A DNA stretch of 64,000 nt from Rhynchopus sp. YZ270_cl-10. Taxonomy: Eukaryota > Euglenozoa > Diplonemea > Diplonemida > Diplonemidae. Of this stretch, positions 1-9,520 are shown piece after piece. Positions within the stretch are counted from its first letter, which is position 1; each line of letters opens with the position of its first letter. A model generated the notes under the pieces. It was not told where the DNA came from. It searched no databases and worked only from the letters and a program-made list of their open reading frames with translations. The stretch is from the NCBI GenBank assembly GCA_964035575.1, contig OZ037885.1, forward strand, positions 434,001 through 498,000, in the 5' to 3' direction. A program made the position numbers and the translations under genes.

Positions 1-1055
1 CCATCGTCGTCTGTGGCATTAACTCCCGCACCTGCTCTGACCAACATCTTCACAACTTCGAGTGCTCCTGAAGTGCTGGCACAGTGCAGAGGCGAACATC
101 CAAATATTGTCTCTGTGTCGATGTCTGCACCTGCATCAATCAACACCCGCACCACGTCTGGATGGCCTTCCTTCGCCGCACAGTGCAACGCAGTCTCGCT
201 TTTCCTGTCGCAGTGATTCACATCCACCTCCGGCAAGCCCACAAGATAGCGCACAGTCTCGGTGTGTCCAAAGTACGCCGCAAGGAAAAGACACGTGCCT
301 CCATGGTCGTCTGTGACATTCACTCCTGCACCTGCTCTGACCAACACTTTCACAACTTCGAGTGCTCCTGAAGTACTGGCACGGTGCAGAGGCGAATCTC
401 CGTCGTTGTTGTTTGAGGCGATGTCTGCACCTGCATCAATCAACACCTGCACCACGTCTGCATGGGCTTCCTTCACTGCACAGTCCAACGCAGTGCAGTT
501 GTACATGTCGCGGTGATTCACATCCACCTCCGGCAAGCCCACAAGATAGCGCACAGTCTCGGTGTGTCCGTTACTCGCCGCAAGGGAAAGACACGTCCTT
601 CCTTCATTGCCGTCTGTGACATTCACTCCTGCACCTGCTTCGACCAACGTCTTCACAACTTCGAGTGCTCCTGAATCACTGGCACAGTGCAGAGGCGAAC
701 GTCCGTTGTTCTTTGTGTCGATGTCTGCACCTGCATCAATCAACACCCGCACCACATCTGGATGGCCTTCCTTAGCCGCACAGTGCAACGCAGTGAGGTT
801 CCTGACTCGCTGATTCACATCAACCTCCGGCAAGCCCACAAGATAGCGCACAGTCTCGGTGTGTCCGTTACTCGCCACAAGGTTAAGAAACTTGTTTCCT
901 TCGCCGAAGACAACTGCATCCCTGTCTGGAGACAGCTTCTCAAGGGCCACCCGCATGGCAGCAGTGTCGCCGTTCCTGGCAGCCTCCAAGACCTCGTCTG
1001 CAGAAAGCTTTCTTCTCTTTCGAGCCTCCGTGCTGTCTGCGCTTCGCTTTGGCAT
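1..1055 (-). CDS. ANK-1: ankyrin-repeat protein, 3' end beyond window
   Basis: Open reading frame of about 351 codons from ATG at 1055 to the left window edge. It begins with the family N-terminus MPKRSADSTEARKRRKL, a basic stretch that looks like a nuclear localisation signal, then LSADEVLEAARNGDTAA (a capping ankyrin helix). It goes straight into the three-module ankyrin array (GHTETVRYLVGLPEVDVN, then TALHCAAKEGHPDVVRVLIDAGADIDT, then SPLHCASDSGALEVVKTLV). This is the short N-terminal class, without the HDECLALLLPYV segment of ANK-4 to ANK-9. I translated the whole visible part and saw no stop. The start is the first ATG after a CA-rich leader shared by all family members. Ankyrin arrays normally bind proteins; the partner is unknown. 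Family assignment is sure, function is not. Confidence 0.85.
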   Translation of the reverse strand, partial: MPKRSADSTEARKRRKLSADEVLEAARNGDTAAMRVALEKLSPDRDAVVFGEGNKFLNLVASNGHTETVRYLVGLPEVDVNQRVRNLTALHCAAKEGHPDVVRVLIDAGADIDTKNNGRSPLHCASDSGALEVVKTLVEAGAGVNVTDGNEGRTCLSLAASNGHTETVRYLVGLPEVDVNHRDMYNCTALDCAVKEAHADVVQVLIDAGADIASNNNDGDSPLHRASTSGALEVVKVLVRAGAGVNVTDDHGGTCLFLAAYFGHTETVRYLVGLPEVDVNHCDRKSETALHCAAKEGHPDVVRVLIDAGADIDTETIFGCSPLHCASTSGALEVVKMLVRAGAGVNATDDD

Positions 1056-1155
1056 TGTGTGGTTTGTGTTGCTGTGGTGTCTTTTGTGTGTGTTTCTTTT
1101 TGTGCAAAGCTTCACACACACAGTCAGGGGAACGGACACACCGATGAGGGATAAC
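1056..1155 (-). promoter_or_regulatory. Shared CA-rich 5' leader of the ANK family
   Basis: About 90 bases upstream of every ANK start codon are almost identical between copies: a GTGTGTCCGTTCCCCTGACT block, then a CA-rich stretch ending in ACCACACAATG (minus strand). The region can be read in frame with the ANK protein but has no ATG of its own in that frame, so I treat it as untranslated leader. Two versions exist further upstream: one follows TAGTTATCCCTCATCGG (ANK-1 to 4), the other TGCGACGTATCGG (ANK-5 to 8 and 10). Confidence 0.55.
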
Positions 1156-1624
1156 CAAGGATATCTCTAAATCCCTTTTTGGCCAAATTCCGAAACCCCA
1201 ATCCAAAAAATTCCCTGTTTTTTTTGGTATAATTTTTGGGCTGTTTTTTTTGACTTTTTTGTGGGGAAAATAATTTTTTTTCCGGCAGGTCGTCGAACAG
1301 GGCTCTCGCCAATCACCCCTTTTGGCCAAAACGGGGGTGATTTGGGGTCCCGCTCCGTCTTCCAACCCTCATAATCGAATGCGAATGCCACGTCTTCTCC
1401 TGCTTCTTGTGCACAACCTCAAATGTCTCCGATGCTGGACGTTTGACTGCAACTGACGCGAACATCCGAAGGCGAAACTCTCTGGGGGTGGGGTGGGGTA
1501 GAATGTACCTGAAATTGCTGTAGGGAAAAACAGGGAATTTTTTCCAGGGATGTTTTTTTGTTGTATCGACAATCACGTTAGACCAGGCTATTTCCTAACT
1601 CTGGGGCGTTTAAATCCCTGGGGC
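1156..1624. mobile_element. 469-bp insertion, MITE-like, in the ANK-1 upstream region
   Basis: The equivalent region upstream of ANK-2 reads straight through at 3655-3668 (GGATAACTAAAAG), but here 469 bases separate the two halves. The 4-base TAAC is repeated at 1152-1155 and 1625-1628 as a possible target duplication. The ends are weakly inverted (CCAAGGAT at the left, ATCCCTGGGG at the right). No coding capacity is seen. It carries a TGTATCGACAATCACG motif (1561-1576) related to the delta element. Confidence 0.55.
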
Positions 1625-1627
1625 TAA

Positions 1628-2285
1628 CTAAAAGAAAAAAAACTATCTCGGATAAAATGAGAACGTAACTTTTGTAAGAACTTTCCAGGTGCAAACTCTG
1701 GTCGCAGTGTAAAGCCAATGCAGGCTGAATACAAAAAAAATAGGAACACCCCTTCCCAGGACAAATTGTATACGGCCACCTTGTATGTAGGTGGTAAGAT
1801 ACGAATTCATGTGGAGGGAAGTGTCGTGTTGTGTGGGTTGACGACTAGTGAGGGTAATTCTTGCGCAGAACATGGCCCTTCAGGGAAGTGTGGTGTAGTG
1901 TTGTGGTTTTGTGTGGAGGGGAGGGGTAAGGTTTGAAGAAAGAAAAGTTCAAAACAATGTTGACAAATAAATTGGCTCGTACTCTGTTTTGCTCGTTTAT
2001 TTCCCTCCCCGAAAAAAGAGTCGTTCAGGGAAGCGGGAAGACTCGGAACGCCCGCGGGGCGAAAAAATCTAATTTTACCAAGGTTTTCCCTCGGAATTTA
2101 CTCAGCCCCGGAAAAGTTCCGGGGCGTTCAGGGGTGCTTGCTGTTCACATGAGCTGCGGTTTCTCGTGCATTTCTGGAACTCAACACCACTCCTAACAGG
2201 GTTCCAGAGCTCTGTCTCATGACGACACGCAGCTGGGGGCGGAAGGCGCAAGGTAGCTTTGCTACTCCAAGAACTATGCTTCAGC
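1628..2285 (-). repeat. Segmental duplication, copy A (ANK-1 upstream / ANK-2 3' flank)
   Basis: This block matches 3660-4309 nearly base for base, covering the upstream region of one ANK gene and the 3' flank of the next. It includes a CCACCT/AGGTGG hairpin at about 1777-1796. With the ANK-2 and ANK-3 genes it shows that this cluster grew by tandem duplication of a gene plus its flanks. Confidence 0.8.
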
Positions 2286-3561
2286 TCAAGGAGAACGTCC
2301 GTCGTTGTTGTCTGTGTACATGTCTGCACCTGCATCAATTAACACCTGCACCACCTCTGTGTGGCCTTCCTTCGTTACCTAGTGCAACGCAGTCTCGTTG
2401 TTGCTGCTGCAGTGATTCACATCCACCTCCGGCAAGCCCACAAGATAGCGCACAGTCTCAGTGCGGCCAGAATACGACGCAAGGATAAGACACGTGTTTC
2501 CATATTGGACTGTGGCATGCACGTCTGCACCTGCTCTGACCAACATCTTCACAACTTCGAGTGAAGTGCTACAGAGCAGAGGTGAATGTCCGCTGTCGTT
2601 GTTTGTGTCGATGTCTGCACCTGCATCAATCAGCACCTGCATCAATGAACACTCGCACCACGTCTGTGTGGCCAACCTTCACTGCACAGTGGAACGCAGT
2701 CTCGTTGTTGCTGTCTCGGTGATTCACATCCACCTCCGGCAAGCCCACAAGATAGCGCACAGTCTCGGTGTGTCCATTACGCGCCGCATCGATAAGACAC
2801 GTTCTGCCATCGTCGTCTGTGACATTCACTCCTGCACCTGCTCTGACCAACATCTTCACAACTTCGAGTGCTCCTGAACAGGAAGCCAAGTGCAGAGGCG
2901 AATGTCCGTCGTTGTTGTTTGTGTCGATGTATGCACCTGCATCAATCAACACCTGCACCACGTCTGGATGGCCTTCCTTCACGGCATAGTGCAACGCAGT
3001 GCAGTTGTTGCTTTCACAGTGATTCACATCCACCTCCGGCAAGCCCACAAGATAACGCACAGTCTCGGTGCGTCCACAATACGCCGCAAAGATAAGACAC
3101 GTGTTTCCATTGTCGTCTGTGGCATTCACTCCTGCACCTGCTCTGACCAACATCTTCACAACTTCGAGTGCTCCTGAATCACTGGCACCGTGCAGAGGCG
3201 AACCTATGTAGCGGGTCTGTGTGTCGATGTCTGCACCTGCATCAATCAACACCTGCACCACGTCTGCATGGCCTCCGTCCGCCGCACAGGACAACACACT
3301 GTAGTTGTTGCTGTCTCGATAATTCACATCCACCTCCGGCAAGCCCACAAGATAGCGCACAGTCTCGGTGTGTCCATTACGCGCCGCAAGGATAAGACAT
3401 GTGTTTCCTTTGCCGAGGGCTGTGTCGCTGTCTGGAGGGAGCTTCTCAAAGAACGCCCGCACGGCAGCAGTGTCGCCGTTCCTGGCAGCCTCCAAGACCT
3501 CGTCTGCAGAAAGCTTTCTTCTCTTTCGAGCCTCCGTGCTGTCTGCGTTTCGCTTTGGCAT
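2286..3561 (-). pseudogene. ANK-2: disrupted ankyrin-repeat gene
   Basis: Starts at ATG 3561 with MPKRNADSTEARKRRKL and runs in frame for 311 codons, short N-terminal class. A 16-base tandem duplication near 2626-2657 (GCACCTGCATCAAT, then its copy) shifts the frame. The family sequence resumes in another frame (2379-2640) and meets an in-frame nonsense codon where relatives have TALHCA. The ancestral end, DNNDGRSP followed by TGA, is still visible at 2286. Either a 311-residue truncated protein is made or the gene is dead; I favour a recent pseudogene because the rest is hardly decayed. Confidence 0.8.
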
Positions 3562-3659
3562 TGTGTGGTTTGTGTTGCTGTGGTGTCTTTTGTGTGTGTT
3601 TCTTTTTGTGCAAAGCTTCACACACACAGTCAGGGGAACGGACACACCGATGAGGGATA

Positions 3660-4309
3660 ACTAAAAGAAGAAAATTATCTTGGATAAAATGGACGTAACT
3701 TTTGGAAGAATTTTTCCAAGTGTAAACTCTGGTCACAGTGTAAAGACAATACAGACTGAAAACAAACAAAAAATGGGAACACCCCTCCCCAGGACAAAGT
3801 GCATACGGCCACCTTGTATGTAGGTGGTATGATACGAATTCACGTGGAGGGAAGTGTCGTGTTGTGTGGGTTGACGACTAGTGAGGGTAATTCTTGCGCA
3901 GAATATGGCCCTTCAGGGAAGTGTGGTGTAGTGTTGTGGTTCTGTGTGGAGGGGAGGGGTAAGGTTTGAAGAAAGAAATGTTGACAAATAAATTGGCTCG
4001 TACTCTGTTTTGCTCGTTTATTTCCCTCCCCGAAAAAAGAGTCGTTCAGGGAAGCGGGAATACGTGGAACGCCCGCGGGGCGAAAAAACCTAAATTTCCT
4101 GGGGCTTTCCCTCGGAACATACTCAGTCCTGGAAAATTTCCGGGGCGTCAGGGGTGCTTGCAGTCCACAGAGGGGGTGAAGTATCTCGTGCATTTCTGGA
4201 ACTCAAAACCACTCCTAACAGGGTTCCAGAGCTCTCTGTCTCATGACGACACGCAGCTGGGGGCGGAAGGCGCGAGGTAGCTTTGCTACTCCAAGAACTA
4301 TGCTTCAGC
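3660..4309 (-). repeat. Segmental duplication, copy B (ANK-2 upstream / ANK-3 3' flank)
   Basis: Homologous to 1628-2285 but without the 469-bp insertion seen there. It shares the AAGAACTATGCTTCAGCTCA 3' tail motif that follows nearly every ANK gene, immediately after the ancestral stop. Confidence 0.8.
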
Positions 4310-4358
4310 TCAAGAAGAACGTCCGTCGTTGCTGTCTGTGTCGATGTCTGCACCTGCA

Positions 4359-5399
4359 TCAATCAACACCTGCACCACCGCGTGGATGGTCTTCCCTCGC
4401 CACCCAGTGCAGCGCAGTCTCGTTGTTGCTGTCACGGTGATTCACATCCACCTCCGGCAAGGACACAAGATAGCGCACAGTCTCGGTGTGTCCATTACTC
4501 GCCGCAAGGAAAAGACACGCGTTAACATTGCCATAGTCGTCTGTGACATTCACTCCTGCACCTGCTTCGACCAACATCTTCACAACTTCGAGTGCTCCTG
4601 AAGTGCTGGCACAGTGCAGAGGCGAATCTCCGTCTTCGTTCTTTGTCTCGATGTCTGCACCTGCATCAATCAACACCTGCAGCACTTCTGGATGGCCATT
4701 CTTCGCCGCACAGTGCAACGCAGTCTCGCTTTTCCTGTCGCAGTGATTCACATCCACCTCCGGCAAGCCCACAAGATAGCGCACAGTCTCGGTGTGTCCA
4801 CAATATGCCGCATGGATAAGAGACGTGTTTCCATCGTTGTCTGTGACATCTACTTCCGCACCTGCTCTGACCAACACCTTCACAACTTCGAGTGCTCCTG
4901 AAAAGCTGGCGCAGTGCAGAGGCGAATGTCCGTCTTCGTTCTTTGTGTCGATGTCTGCACCTGCATCAATCAACACCCGCACCACGTCTGAATGGCCTTC
5001 CTTCACTGCACAGTCCAACGCAGTCTCGTTCTCGCTGTCGCAGTGATTCACATCCACCTCCGGCAAGCCCACAAGATAGCGCACAGTCTCGGTGTGTCCA
5101 TTACACGCCGCAAGGATGAGACACGTTCTTCCTTCACTGCCGTCTGTGATATTCACTCCCGCACCTGCTTCGACCAACGTCTTCACAACTTCGAGTGCTC
5201 CTGAATCACTGGCACAGTGCAGAGGCGAACGTCCGTCGTCGTTCAGTGTGTCGATGTCTGCACCTCTGTCTGGAGACAGCTTCTCAAGCACCGCCCGCAC
5301 GGCAGCAGTGTCGCCATTCCTGGCAGCCTCCAAGACCTCGTCTGCAGAAAGCTTTCTTCTCTTTCGAGCCTCCGTGCTGTCTGCGCTTCGCTTTGGCAT
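4359..5399 (-). CDS. ANK-3: ankyrin-repeat protein, frameshifted C-terminus
   Basis: 346 codons from ATG 5399, short N-terminal class. After the cap it enters the array at a different module (DRGADIDTLNDDGRSPLHC) than ANK-1, so the two genes differ in where the array starts. Three higher-order repeats follow. Near the end a one-base insertion relative to sisters (HPRGGAGVD instead of HPDVVQVLID) ends the protein about 16 codons before the ancestral stop at about 4310. The loss is only part of the last module, so the protein could still fold. Confidence 0.75.
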   Translation of the reverse strand: MPKRSADSTEARKRRKLSADEVLEAARNGDTAAVRAVLEKLSPDRGADIDTLNDDGRSPLHCASDSGALEVVKTLVEAGAGVNITDGSEGRTCLILAACNGHTETVRYLVGLPEVDVNHCDSENETALDCAVKEGHSDVVRVLIDAGADIDTKNEDGHSPLHCASFSGALEVVKVLVRAGAEVDVTDNDGNTSLIHAAYCGHTETVRYLVGLPEVDVNHCDRKSETALHCAAKNGHPEVLQVLIDAGADIETKNEDGDSPLHCASTSGALEVVKMLVEAGAGVNVTDDYGNVNACLFLAASNGHTETVRYLVSLPEVDVNHRDSNNETALHWVAREDHPRGGAGVD

Positions 5400-5639
5400 T
5401 GTGTGGTTTGTGTTGCTGTGGTGTCTTTTGTGTGTGTTTCTTTTTGTGCAAAGCTTCACACACACAGTCAGGGGAACGGACACACCGATGAGGGATAACT
5501 AAAAGAAGAAAATTATCTTGGATAAAATGAGAACGTAACGTTTGGAAGAATTTTTCCAGGTGTAAAGTCTGGTCACAGTGTAAAGCCAATGCAAACTGAA
5601 AACAAAAAAATAGGAACACCCCTCCCCAGGACAAATTGT

Positions 5640-5916
5640 ATACGGCCACCTTGTATACCATGATGACATGATCATCACATGTTAAAATGACATGATAGCC
5701 TGTCACTGACATACTATATATCATGACATGTGACATGCTTTTGTGAGTTTGTTAAGGAAATCCCACCAAAATTTATAACAAAATCATGGTATATGACATG
5801 TGTATCATGTCACACGTACCATGCCTTTTCGTGTCATTTTAACATTTGTTATTTTGTAACATGTTATTTATCATGTATGTCATGCCATGTCACCTACAAG
5901 GTCGCCGTGTAAGAAG
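5640..5916. mobile_element. CATG-rich foldback element with inverted ends
   Basis: The ends are inverted copies: ACGGCCACCTTGTA at the left and TACAAGGTCGCCGT at the right. The inside is full of ACATG/CATGT motifs. In the sister blocks at about 1771 and 3808 the same place holds only a 19-bp CCACCT/AGGTGG hairpin. A related fragment (GTATACCATGA with ACATG motifs) lies at 26757-26830. Non-coding, MITE-like. Confidence 0.5.
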
Positions 5917-6151
5917 TCATACATCGCACTTGCATTGATATCTGCCTTCCAATGGTTGCTCGGTTGATGTCCTGATAAGGTAAAACACCTCGCAATCCAC
6001 TAGGAACTATTGCCCACCAACCTCCACCCCGATTACTACTGTCCCCCGTAAGCTGATTATGCATTCTGTTCAAAACTGCTGTTGGTGACGCACATAACGG
6101 ACCTGACCTTGAAAAATTATACGCCCCACTTCTCCACACAGAAACTCTTTC

Positions 6152-6847
6152 TCACACTGCATTTTCATCCGGCTTCGGTGGGAGCGGCGCGGCTTGACAT
6201 CCACCAGACCCACCGCTTGCCATCGGTGGCGCTGTTGCCTGCGCCCCAACAGGCACGCCTGACTGGTAGTCCATCTGCCCTGGCTGCAGTGGGTGTACTA
6301 TCGCCACTGGCTGCATAGGGGGTGCTGACGGCACGGCACCCCCTTCATGCACATGCACCGGAGCTCCACAGGGCACCGGCGTAGGTGATGAAGGGTCTCC
6401 TTGTTGTGGGTAACCCTGCGGCGGGTAACCCTGTGGCGGGTAGCCTTGTTGTGGGTATCCCTGTTGTGGGTACTGCGGATAGGCTGGCTGCGGCTGTGGG
6501 GGGTACCCTGATTGGTCAGCAGGTTGAACCTGGACCGGCTGGTCCTGTTGGGCGTCTGCTGCAACAACGGGGCCTTGTCTGAAGCAGGCCTTCTTCGTCA
6601 TACACATATAGAGGACAATGACAGTCACAATGCATCCGATAGAGCCTCCGACGATGACAACAATGATGACAATGAGGGCTTTCTTCTCGCAGGTCTCCTT
6701 CGACCCGCAGCTGTCGTCCCAGCAGCAGCCGTGCTCACACCCTTTCTCGGGAACGTCCCGTTGCAGCTCATCATTCCAACACCACTCCTCCGCGTTACAA
6801 TACACCGCAAAACACATAAACAACAGGAACACTCGAAGAACGCTCAT
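6152..6847 (-). CDS. Small type I membrane protein with CCWDD motif, PQY-rich tail (CCW-1)
   Basis: 231 residues from ATG 6847. Residues 1-19 form a signal peptide. The short ectodomain (about 20-56) is cysteine-rich with CEHGCCWDDSCGSKETC at 37-53. A strong membrane segment follows at about 57-83, then KKACF and a cytosolic tail with PPQGYP/PQQGYP pentad repeats (about 110-150) and a proline-rich end. The layout of small Cys-rich ectodomain, one membrane span and PY-rich tail recalls Shisa-like adaptor proteins, but the cysteine spacing does not match Shisa and I do not assign it. The neighbour at 7262-7837 is a diverged tandem duplicate. The (GA)n run at 6867-6899 lies just upstream. Function unknown. 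Confidence 0.8.
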   Translation of the reverse strand: MSVLRVFLLFMCFAVYCNAEEWCWNDELQRDVPEKGCEHGCCWDDSCGSKETCEKKALIVIIVVIVGGSIGCIVTVIVLYMCMTKKACFRQGPVVAADAQQDQPVQVQPADQSGYPPQPQPAYPQYPQQGYPQQGYPPQGYPPQGYPQQGDPSSPTPVPCGAPVHVHEGGAVPSAPPMQPVAIVHPLQPGQMDYQSGVPVGAQATAPPMASGGSGGCQAAPLPPKPDENAV

Positions 6848-6863
6848 TCTCAAAGGAAGAAAG

Positions 6864-6865
<2 letters not shown>

Positions 6866-6899
<34 letters not shown>
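6866..6899. repeat. (GA)n microsatellite
   Basis: Pure GA dinucleotide run of about 17 units ending 20 bases upstream of the CCW-1 start codon, so probably in its 5' leader or core promoter (CT-rich on the coding strand). Confidence 0.9.
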
Positions 6900-6902
<3 letters not shown>

Positions 6903-6967
6903 TAACGCTGTGGAGTGTGTGGGTGGTTCAGGGGGGAGAGGGGGCGGTTTGGGTGGAAAAATAGGGG

Positions 6968-7036
6968 TTTTTTTTTTGTGTCGACAATCGCCTAAGGACC
7001 CGCGGGAGTCTAGGGTCTGTACTCTTTTTTTTGCTT
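6968..7036. repeat. Delta element copy (TGTCGACAATC)
   Basis: T-run, then TGTGTCGACAATCGCCT, then a GACCC...GGGTC hairpin, then TGTACTC and a second T-run. Delta copies recur at 31180, 36490 and 43608 in the same orientation, with partial ones at 1551 and 47077. In three cases a gamma element is next to it. Nature unknown. Confidence 0.6.
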
Positions 7037-7135
7037 TGTTGGTGTTAAGTTTGAGAGGAGAGTCTCAGAGGGAGTTTAAAAAATGGGGTAAATTGCAAGA
7101 TATCGATAGTTTCCTTGTAAATAAAGATGTTATGA

Positions 7136-7166
7136 GATGAACCTAAGCCTCTCGTGATTAGTCATC
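7136..7166. repeat. Beta hairpin copy 1
   Basis: GATGA, two bases, CTAAG, loop CCTCTCGTG, ATTAG, TCATC: an interrupted hairpin. Other copies are at 9464, 9521, 31620, 35431 and 39424. Copies 9464 and 39424 have different stem bases that still pair. Confidence 0.6.
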
Positions 7167-7195
7167 ATTTGAGAAAAAAAGGGGGGAAGAATTTG

Positions 7196-7226
7196 GCAAA
7201 TACAGCCCTCTCGTAAACGCACATCT
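7196..7226. repeat. Alpha element fragment (CCCTCTCGT)
   Basis: Short partial copy of the alpha family (AAATACA...GCCCTCTCGT). See the 37797 and 48034 copies for the full form. Confidence 0.45.
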
Positions 7227-7261
7227 AAAAAAAACCCCCCTCCTTCACACCCTTCCCTACA

Positions 7262-7837
7262 TCAGGTCTGTAAAGACTGGGGCTGATAGCATTGTGAAGG
7301 GGGTTGCGGTGGGGCCATGGTGGGGAACATCACTGACGGGATGACAGCGCCTTCTTCTTCTTCTTCTTCTTCTTGGCTGATTCCTCCTTCTTCATTTCTT
7401 GCCGCACTGACCATGCTGGCCATACTTGCCTCCTGCACCACCTGGCCGTATACTGGGGCCGGATAGACGTCGCCTTGCGGTACACCTTGCGTACAGAATA
7501 GAGGCTGTTGGCAGTGAAGGACACATGGTATTATTTGGGGTAGCGTTGTGAGGGAGCGCAAAGGGGTAGGCCGAGCAAAGCAGGCACGCCGTGTCCAGGA
7601 ACACCAAACAAGCACACCCACCGCAATGGCAGTACAGAACAGCACCAGGAAGAGAACTACAAGCAAGACCACTGTCGCAGCACTGCACTCATCGCGCGAG
7701 CCGCAGAAGTCGTCCCAGCAACACCCATGCTCGCATTCTGATGCCACCACAGCACGCTCCAACGCAATGCTGTAGCACTCCCTCCCACAAACCACGTCGC
7801 CAAACAACAATAACGCCAGCAACCATCGGCAAAGCAT
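7262..7837 (-). CDS. Small type I membrane protein with CCWDD motif, acidic tail (CCW-2)
   Basis: 191 residues from ATG 7837. Residues 1-18 are a signal peptide (LLALLLFGDVVCG), 35-51 hold CEHGCCWDDFCGSRDEC, and about 55-80 form a membrane segment followed by TRRACF. The intracellular part has an eight-residue glutamate run coded by a (GAA)n tract and a Pro/Gln-rich end. Motif, spacing to the membrane and the ACF after it match CCW-1, so the two are tandem paralogues whose tails have diverged freely. A longer reading starting at 8017 is open, but its first 16 residues come from SINE sequence at 7968-8017 and precede the signal peptide, so I start at 7837. Function unknown. Confidence 0.8.
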   Translation of the reverse strand: MLCRWLLALLLFGDVVCGRECYSIALERAVVASECEHGCCWDDFCGSRDECSAATVVLLVVLFLVLFCTAIAVGVLVWCSWTRRACFARPTPLRSLTTLPQIIPCVLHCQQPLFCTQGVPQGDVYPAPVYGQVVQEASMASMVSAARNEEGGISQEEEEEEEGAVIPSVMFPTMAPPQPPSQCYQPQSLQT

Positions 7838-7959
7838 TTCTTTTTTTGAGTTCAGGAGGTGGGTGGGGTATGTGTCAGGGCTAACTTTCGGGGGGTTTTT
7901 TTTGGGGGCACTGTGGCATGATAGGGGAACTCTCGATGGGGTGAAAAAAATTGAGGGCA

Positions 7960-8036
7960 ATAAAGTGAAGTTACTAATGCAGGCACCTCCGACTGACCCA
8001 CGTACGATGCCAGCCAATAAATATATGGGTCAGTCC
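7960..8036 (-). mobile_element. SINE 3' fragment
   Basis: Matches the 3' part of the SINE at 13171-13390: GGCATCGTACGTGGGTCAGT, a GTGCCTGCATTA block and the AACTTCACTTT tail on the minus strand. It sits about 125 bp upstream of CCW-2, so it may now be part of that promoter. Confidence 0.65.
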
Positions 8037-8095
8037 ACAAACCCACCCTAAAAGGTAACCTTTTGTAATTATTTGCAAATGAAATAACTTCCATT

Positions 8096-8184
8096 CGGAC
8101 TTTTTGCTCGATTTTTGCTCCTTTGAACTCAGAATGACGTTTCTGAGGTCACAGAAGCAAAAAATCGAGCAAAAATTCCGAGCA
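8096..8184. repeat. Nested inverted repeat
   Basis: TTTTTGCTCGATTTTTGCT is mirrored by AGCAAAAAATCGAGCAAAAA 40 bases later. Inside sits a second perfect hairpin, TCAGAA...TTCTGA. Could be a MITE or a remnant of one. Confidence 0.6.
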
Positions 8185-8463
8185 GAAGATGAATTAACGT
8201 CGAGAGGTAAAAAAAAGCTCCCTTTGAATTGGGTTTTGAGTGGGTGTCACGACATGACATTTTTATTAAACAGAATAGTAAACACAAAAAATGGATGCGG
8301 CGACATTGCGCTTTGGAAAAAAAAGCTGATGGACGACCCAGTCAAGGGGGAAAAGGATCGGGATAACCTCCTGAAGCTTGCAAAAAGCATGGTGCTTACA
8401 GGCCTCTCTGGAATGAGCTGGCGTGGTTGCAGGCGGCTGTATGCGCACGCCTTCGATTTGTGA
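8134..8463 (+). CDS. Hypothetical 109-residue ORF or exon
   Basis: ATG 8134 to TGA 8463, overlapping the inverted repeat above. The part from KLPLNWVLSG to LYAHAFDL looks protein-like (mixed, helical, LAKSMVLTGLSGMSW), but I do not recognise it. A second plus-strand ORF at 8532-8687 (51 residues, MELDAYSEEERPAPSLLELL) could be a following exon. One of the few plus-strand candidates here. It may equally be a transposon remnant or chance. Confidence 0.3.
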   Translation: MTFLRSQKQKIEQKFRAEDELTSRGKKKLPLNWVLSGCHDMTFLLNRIVNTKNGCGDIALWKKKLMDDPVKGEKDRDNLLKLAKSMVLTGLSGMSWRGCRRLYAHAFDL

Positions 8464-8689
8464 GGTTCTGCACAGTCGGAAGACAACCCGGAAAGGTACA
8501 AAGATAAAGTTCTACTGTCTGTTGTAGATCGATGGAATTGGATGCATATAGCGAAGAGGAACGTCCTGCACCCAGTCTCCTTGAGTTGCTGATCGCGGAG
8601 CTGAAGAAGGGCTCTGCAAAGACCGGCTTCACTGCCCGCTCATCGAAATCCCCTTTGACGTTGCGCATCAGGGACTTTTTTTTATAGGC

Positions 8690-9240
8690 CTTTCGCGTCT
8701 TTGGGGGTACAGACAAGGATTGTTGTTCTCAATTGTCGCTACTGTGAGGGGCAAACGAGGCATTGCTTTCCGATCTTGAGGACACAGTGCAGAGTGTGGA
8801 ATGAGTTGCCTGGAACAGCGGGAGGGGGGTGCTAAGGGGGTTACAGGGGGACGGCTTCAGTTTGCCGGTTTTAAAAAAAACCAGGATTTACTGCGCACTC
8901 TGCGATACAATGTCTACTTCATTTGTTTAAGGCACGGTACATCAATACCAAAGTACGATGCGTTGATCATCTGGGCTGATGTCGGGCGCCATTTCCAAAG
9001 AAATGCTTCATTTTCTTCTTTTTAAGCTGTCGAGTAAACGTGTTGCCGCTAAAAAAATTTTTTTTGTGAAAAACACGGGGAAAAATGGGAGGGATTTATT
9101 ATTGGTATTAGTGTTGGCCATTGAGACAAATCGTCTGTTTCACTATTTTTTACTCATCCTTCTGGAAAGAAGTCAAATAGGGTTGTACGGATAATAGGAA
9201 GGGCGACCGTTGTTTTTTTTCTACCAGCAAGGCAACAAAA
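8690..9240. other. Gene-poor stretch
   Basis: No convincing coding region, and only T-rich and A-rich runs. I see nothing else to annotate. Confidence 0.5.
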
Positions 9241-9301
9241 AAATTGACTCGAAATACAAAGCCCTCTCGTGGCAGTGTACTTTACCAGCAAGGCGACAAA
9301 A
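9222..9301. repeat. Alpha element copy flanked by 19-bp direct repeats
   Basis: TACCAGCAAGGCAACAAAA (9222-9240) and TACCAGCAAGGCGACAAAA (9283-9301) flank 42 bases holding the alpha core GAAATACAAAGCCCTCTCGT and GCAGTGTAC. The direct repeats look like a target duplication, which would make alpha a mobile (retroposed) sequence. Confidence 0.5.
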
Positions 9302-9463
9302 TAGCTGTGCATTTTTTTTTTTCTTTTCTTTCTCTTGTTAGGGCAAATGTATGAAAATGGGAAATTAGCTAAAAAGGATTATTTCGTGTACATTCTATTC
9401 TGACGAAAAGAAGGTAAAGAGGGTGCTAAAAATGTACCCTAAAAAGGAGAAAAAAGTAATTGA

Positions 9464-9495
9464 GATGAACCTGAGACTCGTTGTGCTTAGTCACC
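9464..9495. repeat. Beta hairpin copy 2
   Basis: GATGA, CTGAG, loop, CTTAG, TCACC. The G in CTGAG gives a G-U pair and the outer stem is slightly weakened. Confidence 0.55.
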
Positions 9496-9520
9496 TTTTA
9501 AAAAAAGAAACAGTTTATAA

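Noticed and set aside
7838-8017. CCW-2 starting at 8017
   Set aside because: The extra residues derive from a SINE fragment and would bury the signal peptide.
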